Part shown: positions 57,706-64,000 of the stretch, piece by piece | Numbering within the stretch: the stretch's first letter is position 1 | Layout of the letters: every line of letters starts with the position of its first letter | Assembly (NCBI GenBank): GCA_034620365.1 | Contig: JAQGEQ010000263.1 | Coordinates: 1,364,001 to 1,428,000, forward strand | DNA from: Pegea sp. RAD2-039 | Taxonomy: Eukaryota > Chordata > Thaliacea > Salpida > Salpidae | Length of the DNA: 64,000 nucleotides | Direction: 5' to 3' | Notes under the pieces: generated by a model | Seen by the model: the letters and a program-made list of their open reading frames with translations, nothing else | The model's database searches: none | What the model was told of the DNA's origin: nothing | Program-made: the position numbers and the translations under genes

Positions 57706-59634
57706 TCTTCAGATTCGGATGTTTTTGTGGCAATTTTTTTTCGCTGAAAATAAATTTTCAATTTCGAATATCGATTTGTAAATAAAGTTGCAGTTTGCAA
57801 ACATTTCGAAGCCGTCCGAATCGTAGTTCAGATATTTGTCGATTTCATTCATATTCAGTAAATACTTCGTTGTCGTCTGAAATCGTACAATTTATTTTTT
57901 AAATCAGATCTTATAGATTCAGTTAACAAGTTTTTCCAAAAAAAAAATTTTACTTTAAAAGTCATTAGAGAATTGCTCAATTTAGTAAATTTAATTATTT
58001 TCTGATTACTACTTAATCGCTCTTTGATGGTTTTGTTTCTATTTTCTTCATTTATTTTAATTTTATACTTTAAACCTCACTGTTCTGTCTTCACACTTAC
58101 TAGTTTACCTCCTTTGACTTTAAAAAGTGATAAAGTCAGAAAGCTTGTACAAATTCTTAACAGATTGAAATCATATTTAAGCAAGCTATTATTACTAGAG
58201 CTAACTGTTATGAAAATTAACACATTCGTAAAACAAAAATTGCTCAGTCAGACTAAAATCTTTCAAAAATGCAAAGCTTTTTACTTTTACAATGAAAAAA
58301 ATAACTAAAATTCTTTACTAGTAAGACTTGCCATCTAAAACTTTAGTCTGATAAAAATAAAAAACGTTTTTCTACTTTATAAAATCTAACTTATCTAAAC
58401 CAATAAAATAATATTTTAGTATAAATTTTAAGCATAAAATGATTTATTATACTTTAAAAAAATACGAAGATAGTTTTCCTTCACTAGTCAACTTAAAATA
58501 TTTAAAAATATTTTGTAATTTATTTTTATTTAACAATTTAACCAAGATATCAAATTGCCTAATTCTTTGATTACAATAACTCATAATGAAAATATCAAAT
58601 GATAAATACTTAAATAATAAAGATAAAAAGTTTTAACAAAATATTTTTCATACATTAAATGACAGAATAATTATAAATTAAATTAGAAAATCTCGTTGTC
58701 TAACTCTGCAGCCAACAAATCACGACGCCAGTTTGGATCACGTGGCCGTTGCCCGGAAATTTTAAACGCCACTTTCAAAAGTCGATAGATTCAGTTTCAG
58801 TTTTCTCTCAAGTCTATTTTGATCATCGATAAAATTTTCGTTTTTATCAAATTTTATGTTTGATGTAAAACTTTTTGAGATTATTTATTTTTATTATCTT
58901 TTTTATTTCTGTTTTAATTTTATATAACAGTTTTTTATAATCATATTTTGAAATTCAAAACTATTTAATATTTTATTTTTACATTTTTTGAAAATAAAAT
59001 ATTTAAAACTTAAAAATTAATAAACAAAATTTTTGTTTATAAACAAATAAATAAATTGTTTATAATAAATCCTGAAAATTTAAATAAAAAATACTTTTGT
59101 TTGAGATAAAAGCTCTTTTAACTTTTTATTCTAAATATTTAAAAAGTATTTTTAAGAAATTTTGTTTATATTTTCTAATATTATTATTAATTATTTTTTA
59201 TTTCTTCATTTAATCGAAAATTGTTAAACTTTTTTTAAGTTAAAAAAATGTTTATAATTTTTATAATTCATTATTTGAATAATTTCTCTGAAATATTTAT
59301 AAAAATTGCTAGTTTTTTTAACTGTCGTTTTATTTATATTTTAGCAATGATATTTTAAAAACTAATGAAAAAAATTAGTAATAATTTAATTAAAAAACAT
59401 TTACTAACTTAAAAATTTATTATAAAAGATGTTATTAGATATTAATTAATTTTATATTCAATAATAACTTTCTAATTTTTACTAATTACTTCTTTAAGAG
59501 CTTTCTTTGAAAGTATTTTTGAAGTTAATAATTATTTAATTTAATTATGCAACTTCAAATGTTATTTTAAATTATTCTATTTCTGACTAAACTGAAACTT
59601 TATGAATAATTTTTTCAGATGTTAGTGAATAAAT
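57706..59634. other. Spacer between BOP1 and FOXN1/4-like gene
   Basis: BOP1 3' UTR (AATAAA near 57751 and 57781) followed by AT-rich DNA. A small GC-richer patch at about 58690-58810 with CACGTGGCC and GTTGCCCGG could be a promoter or first non-coding exon of the forkhead gene, but this is a guess. Confidence 0.4.
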
Positions 59635-61913
59635 ATGAATTTTGAATCTTCCAATCTAGATGACCTTTTACAGAATGATCTTCATTCCGAGATGAATGAG
59701 ATTTTGTTGAATAGTGGAAATAAGAGTCCTACGGAAGATTTCTTATTTGAAGGTAATAAAAAATCCCAAATAAAATCTTTTATCTTTTTTTATTTTTAGG
59801 GTTAAGTGATAATCCTTTGTTGAAAGAAGATATTCCTTTTGAAACAAATGAAGTGAAAAATCCTGTACTTAATCCCAACTCTTTACAATGTTCTACCAAC
59901 AAGTAATTTTATAAAAATGAAAGTTGAAAGGGAAGATTAACTTTTTTATTTTCAGTTCTAATGTCAATCAACAGTTTTTTAATTATGATCAGAACCAGGA
60001 AGATTTTTCTAATCATTCACCAAATGATTTATGTAATTTATCTTGGTTATCATCAGTAGATGTCCAGGTGACTTCATTATCTTTAGATCTTCACCATTCT
60101 TAAACTTTTATTGTTTTCAGCAAAATCTTCCTGAAAATCAGATTCAGAATCAAAATGTTCAGAATTTTTCAAACCAACAAAATATCAATCAAAGTTCTTA
60201 TCAAATTGGTTTGTTTCTATTTCTCTCAATTTGTATTTTCATTTATCTTTTGAAGATATCTTAGTTCAGCCAGAAGTAGTGAACGCGGATATCGGGCAAA
60301 ACTCAGGAAATTGCAACAACAACTACCAACCATCAAGTTATCCTCCAATACAACCAAATATGTATAGTAAGAAGACTCTTAAATATAAGATCTCTAAAAT
60401 TTATCATCTGCAGCCTTGTGTTGAATAAAAAGAAGTTAAATTATTTGTGTGTTAGCGAGAAATACTCTCCGTCACGTTTATTCTAACAAGTCGAAAAAAA
60501 TTGTTATCTTTTAAATAGTCAATTTTTTCTACAGAAAACTACAACAACAATCAACAACAAGCACAGATGTTTTATCCTAATCATTACAATCCTCATCAAG
60601 CTCATAAAAACAGAGCTCACAATTCACTTACTTATCAACCTTATCCAACTTACAATCAACGACAATATCAACAAAACCATCAACCAATCCAACAACAGCA
60701 GCAAAAAGTCTTCCCAAAACCTGTTTACTCCTACAGGTGATGCGAGAGTCCATCAACAACAGGATGACATCTTCTTGTTGTAGTTGCCTGATCGCGATGT
60801 CACTTCAAAAGAGCAAGACTGGAGCCCTTCCTGTGTCTGACATCTATAGTTTTATGATGGAGAATTTTCCTTATTTTAAAACTGCCCCGGATGGTTGGAA
60901 AAATTCAGTCCGACACAATCTATCTTTGAATAAATGTTTTGAAAAGGTTTGTTGCAAAAAGTAATTTGAAAAAATGAACATCAAGTCCTAAAAGGTGGAA
61001 AAACCCAACGGTTCTCAACGTAAAGGGTGTCTTTGGGCGTTAAATCCTTTAAAGACTTCAAAAATGGAAGAAGAGCTTCAAAAATGGAAGAGAAAAGACC
61101 CGGAATCAATCCGTAAGAGCATGTCTAATCCAGGTAAGATGAAGATCAACTGATCAGTGATGACAATAGTGACGTCACAGAGGAATTTGATCGAGAGATA
61201 GAAGAGTTGAGAAGATCAGATGAAGAAGCAGCAAGGAAGAGATTAGTGGGTCTTGCAAATCGTGGTTTACATACAAGTTGTTACCCTACAAGTCCATTCC
61301 CTATCTATAATCCACCTCAATTCCATAACCAACATCAAGTGGTAATCGGGTGAGATGAAATCAATATTTTTAAGCACTTAATGTTTTTTGTTACCAACTT
61401 TCAAGTACTAAATGATATTTCAAATGATATTTTTATATTCAAAGCCAACCAACAACCAATTTTCTTCCACAAAATTCAAGTTTCAATCAGCAACAACCCA
61501 ACTACTTCATCAATCAAACCAACTTTCAACAAAGTATCTCGCCGCAGCCGCTTCTTCGATTTTCAAATTAATTCTTTGATTCTTTTTATTTAGCCGAAGT
61601 ATTGAACAACGAACATCAATTTTTTGATCAAAATCAAATTGATCCGATCTTTCAAGTAATTTCATCAATTGTGTCTTTAAGAGTCTCTTTAATTAATTGT
61701 TTATAGGAGCCGATGATGTCATGGAACAATGACGAAGCAATGATGTCATTACCGAGTAGTTCAGATGCGACGAGAACGGTTGTTAGGGGCAACACGCTTC
61801 CTTCTCTTACCCTACCAAAACTAAATACGAAGTTAGCTGTAAGCAATGAACAAGTTGTCAACCAATCAGTGGCCTTCAACTCATCCACTAATAAGTCGGT
61901 GATGCTTCACTGA
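59635..61913 (+). CDS. FOXN4: FOXN1/FOXN4-type forkhead transcription factor
   Basis: Twelve exons (59635-59752, 59800-59902, 59956-60067, 60121-60208, 60256-60366, 60535-60736, 60784-60946, 60995-61133, 61181-61349, 61445-61533, 61594-61655, 61707-61913) join to about 520 residues. The N-terminal half is acidic then Asn/Gln-rich. The winged helix, around residues 240-330, has [56 protein letters not shown] and [23 protein letters not shown] follows directly, a FOXN1/4 hallmark absent from FOXN2/3. The splice within YSYS^ uses a 47-bp intron. The C-terminal exons, Gln-rich and then acidic, probably form the activation domain. FOXN1 and FOXN4 cannot be separated here; a pre-duplication FOXN1/4 is likely in an invertebrate. 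Confidence 0.93.
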
Positions 61914-62332
61914 TTTTCAGCTTACTAGCGACATCTGGCGACATTTAATTGCGTCGCTAAAACTGTGTTCTTTTAGATTATCTGTTAGATTATGTAAATA
62001 TGTGCTTCTCTCTCTCTTCCTGACTGTGACTAACTTTGCAATAACCACACAGTCGATACGGTTTTAAAGATTTTTATTTTCTGTTTTCGAGATTTTCACA
62101 AAAAGATATTTTCTTATTTTGATAATTTGATTTCTTCGAAATTCTCATTTCTAGTTTTTAGTTTTTATCCGATTTCTAGCTGCTTTGATGAAATAAAAAT
62201 TTGTGAAAAATCTCTGAATGATTGAGTCATTTGAATCGAATCTTCTTTTACTGAATCTCAAGCAGGAATTGATTTTCAAGGTGAAGATCAGAAAATTTAG
62301 AAAACATAATTTAAAAAAAAAAAGGAAAAAGT
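61914..62332. other. Convergent intergenic region FOXN/mTOR
   Basis: 420 bp holding both 3' UTRs. No exon or conserved motif is visible. Confidence 0.5.
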
Positions 62333-64000
62333 TCACCAAAAAGAGCACCTGAAAATATATAAATGATTAGATGAAGATCAGTTAAAGATGAAGATCAGTT
62401 AATCTTACCAGCCAATATAGCACTGACAAAGATTTTCACAAGATGTAGCTTGTGAGATGAGGAGGTCCACTTGAGTTGGAATATCTACAGTTGAGTTTCC
62501 GAAATCACATCCTGTAAATGACGTAATCAGTTGATGACGTCATCACTCACTAGTAACGTAATCACCTGTCAACTTATCTCGAACTCTGTTAACAATCTTT
62601 AAAGCTCTTTTGTTGATGACTTCTTGACCTACTCCACTAGAGTCTTCCATATCAACTGATGACGTCACAATTAGATTGATTATTTACTGATGACGTCACT
62701 CACTTTGTAACAGACGAGTGACGATAGTTGCTAGGCTTTCTTCGTTGCTAGGTGACTTGTTTTCGAGATCAAGCGAATTTTTATCTTCCATCAACCTCCA
62801 ATTAAGAAGAGGATCATATACAAAAGCTTCTAGAACAGCCATAATGCTCTCGCGGTTATGACGTAACACATCCATCGTTTTATGACACACGTGTTTGTAG
62901 TTGCCTTCGATACCTGTCACCTGTGACGTCACATCATTGGTTACTACTTGCTGACGTCACCATTTACGTCACAAACCTCCATCGCGTTTACCAACATCCG
63001 TGTGAGACGAAATGGAATTTTCTCGGGGAACTTCTCCCTGGCCATCGCCACCTAGCAATGAACACATAGCAACGCAAAGAAGTGATGACGTCATCGTACC
63101 TCGAAGCAATCACCGAAGTCGATGTGAAGGACTTTCCCGCTGACGCGATCTAACATTAAGTTACTTGGATGCCGGTCACCAAGTCCAAGGACATAACCGA
63201 CCATAGACATGACCGCAAGTGACCTCGTGTAATTGGTCCGCCTCACTAACCAGTCCTGACACATCATATTAAAAGAGGACCACATTTAATAGTTGGTTGG
63301 ACTTACTTCAGATGTGGGACTCTTCAACCACAGCAGTTTGGCCAAGTCATCGCCTGCTGTGTTGTTGATGGCGTGTTCGAAGACCTCGACTTTGTGGAGA
63401 AGAGGAAGATGATCGTAGTCGGGGGCCATCTGAAGATCATATAAAGATGAAGATCATATAAAGATGAAGATGTCATAAAGATGAAGATGTCATAAAGATG
63501 AAGATCATATAAAGATGAAGATCATATAAAGATGAAGATCTTATAAAGATGAAGATCATATAAAGATGAAGATGTCATAAAAATGAAGATCAATTAAGGA
63601 TGAAGATCTTATAAAGATGAAGATGTCATAAAGATGAAGATCTCATAAAGATGAAGATGTCATAAAGATGAAGATCTCATAAAGATGAAGATGTGATAAA
63701 GATGAAGATCATATAAAGATGAAGATCTCATAAAGATGAATATCATATAAAGATGAAGATCATATAAAGATGAATATCATATAAAGATGAAGATCATATA
63801 AAGATGAAGATCATATAAAGATGAAGATCTTATAAAGATGTCTTTAAGATGTATCACCTTCAACATGATCCGATGTTCGATATTCAGCAAGATTCTTTTC
63901 TTCTCGCGATATTCACGAATGAGGAAATGAAAAGTGTCACAATTTGGCACCCAACCAATCAGCCCCGAGTTCATCGATAATGGGACCACCGATAACTTCT
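62333..64000 (-). CDS. MTOR: mTOR kinase, C-terminal kinase and FATC part (partial)
   Basis: The PIKK kinase that controls growth in TORC1 and TORC2. The gene enters from the right edge. Exons: 63858 to beyond 64000, 63307-63429, 63100-63255, one near 62990-63051, about 62704-62930, 62566-62655, 62409-62511, and a 16-nt last exon 62333-62348. Visible are [56 protein letters not shown], a [11 protein letters not shown] segment, the catalytic loop [17 protein letters not shown], the Mg-binding HIDFGDCFE and the activation segment [18 protein letters not shown]. The FATC domain follows: [20 protein letters not shown], then WCSFW formed across the last intron (human ends YIGWCPFW). All kinase motifs are intact. 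ATM/ATR are excluded by these strings. Confidence 0.97.
63430..63850 (-). repeat. GATCTTCATCTTTATAT tandem repeat in mTOR intron
   Basis: About 23 imperfect 18-bp units. On the plus strand they read AAAGATGAAGATCATAT; on the mTOR sense strand ATATGATCTTCATCTTT. The sense strand is pyrimidine-rich and free of AG, like the BOP1 intron repeat, to which the CTTCATC core is related. Confidence 0.92.

Noticed and set aside
58024..58308. 94-codon plus-strand open frame downstream of BOP1
   Set aside because: Composition is that of AT-rich noncoding DNA (Leu/Phe/Lys), with no splice-linked exon and no recognisable motif.

Overview
This is an animal nuclear genome window: AT-rich, intron-dense, with small exons and GT-AG introns, many of them only about 45-60 bp. 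I joined exons by hand using reading frame, splice consensus and family resemblance. The gene set (midasin, heparanase, PRPF3, TEX11, RLIG1, membrane dipeptidase, an ITCH-type HECT ligase, SLC28, REV3L, BOP1, FOXN1/4, mTOR) fits an invertebrate metazoan. The sequence alone does not place it further. Family comparisons rest on remembered conservation, not on a search.

Left part (1-24.7 kb): the last codons of a midasin-like gene (+), a U1 snRNA gene (-), heparanase (-), a diverged tRNA-derived SINE copy, PRPF3 (+) convergent with the meiotic gene TEX11 (-), which carries a possible nested gene in one intron, a signal-peptide/SEA-like/single-TM protein of unknown family (+) ending almost back to back with RNA ligase RLIG1 (-), then a membrane dipeptidase (-).

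Middle (24.7-44.3 kb): a 4.7 kb AT-rich spacer with traces of decayed coding sequence, a four-WW HECT ubiquitin ligase (+) whose catalytic-cysteine codon is split by an intron made almost entirely of a 20-bp tandem repeat, a mostly empty 5 kb stretch with a GC-rich island, and an SLC28 nucleoside transporter (+).

Right part (44.3-64 kb): an unusually short REV3L (-) with a second, larger array of the same 20-bp repeat in an intron, a second SINE copy, BOP1 (+), a FOXN1/4 forkhead factor (+), and the C-terminal kinase/FATC part of mTOR (-), cut by the window edge.

Three sequence-level themes cross gene boundaries. The palindromic octamer TGACGTCA occurs about 78 times by eye (under one expected at this composition), mainly in TEX11 and REV3L, in introns and in exons in different frames. 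A GGTTGCTA-type motif is expanded into tandem arrays in PRPF3, ITCH and REV3L introns. Every large intronic tandem array sits in a consistent orientation relative to its host transcript. No operon, CRISPR array or prokaryote-type system is present.
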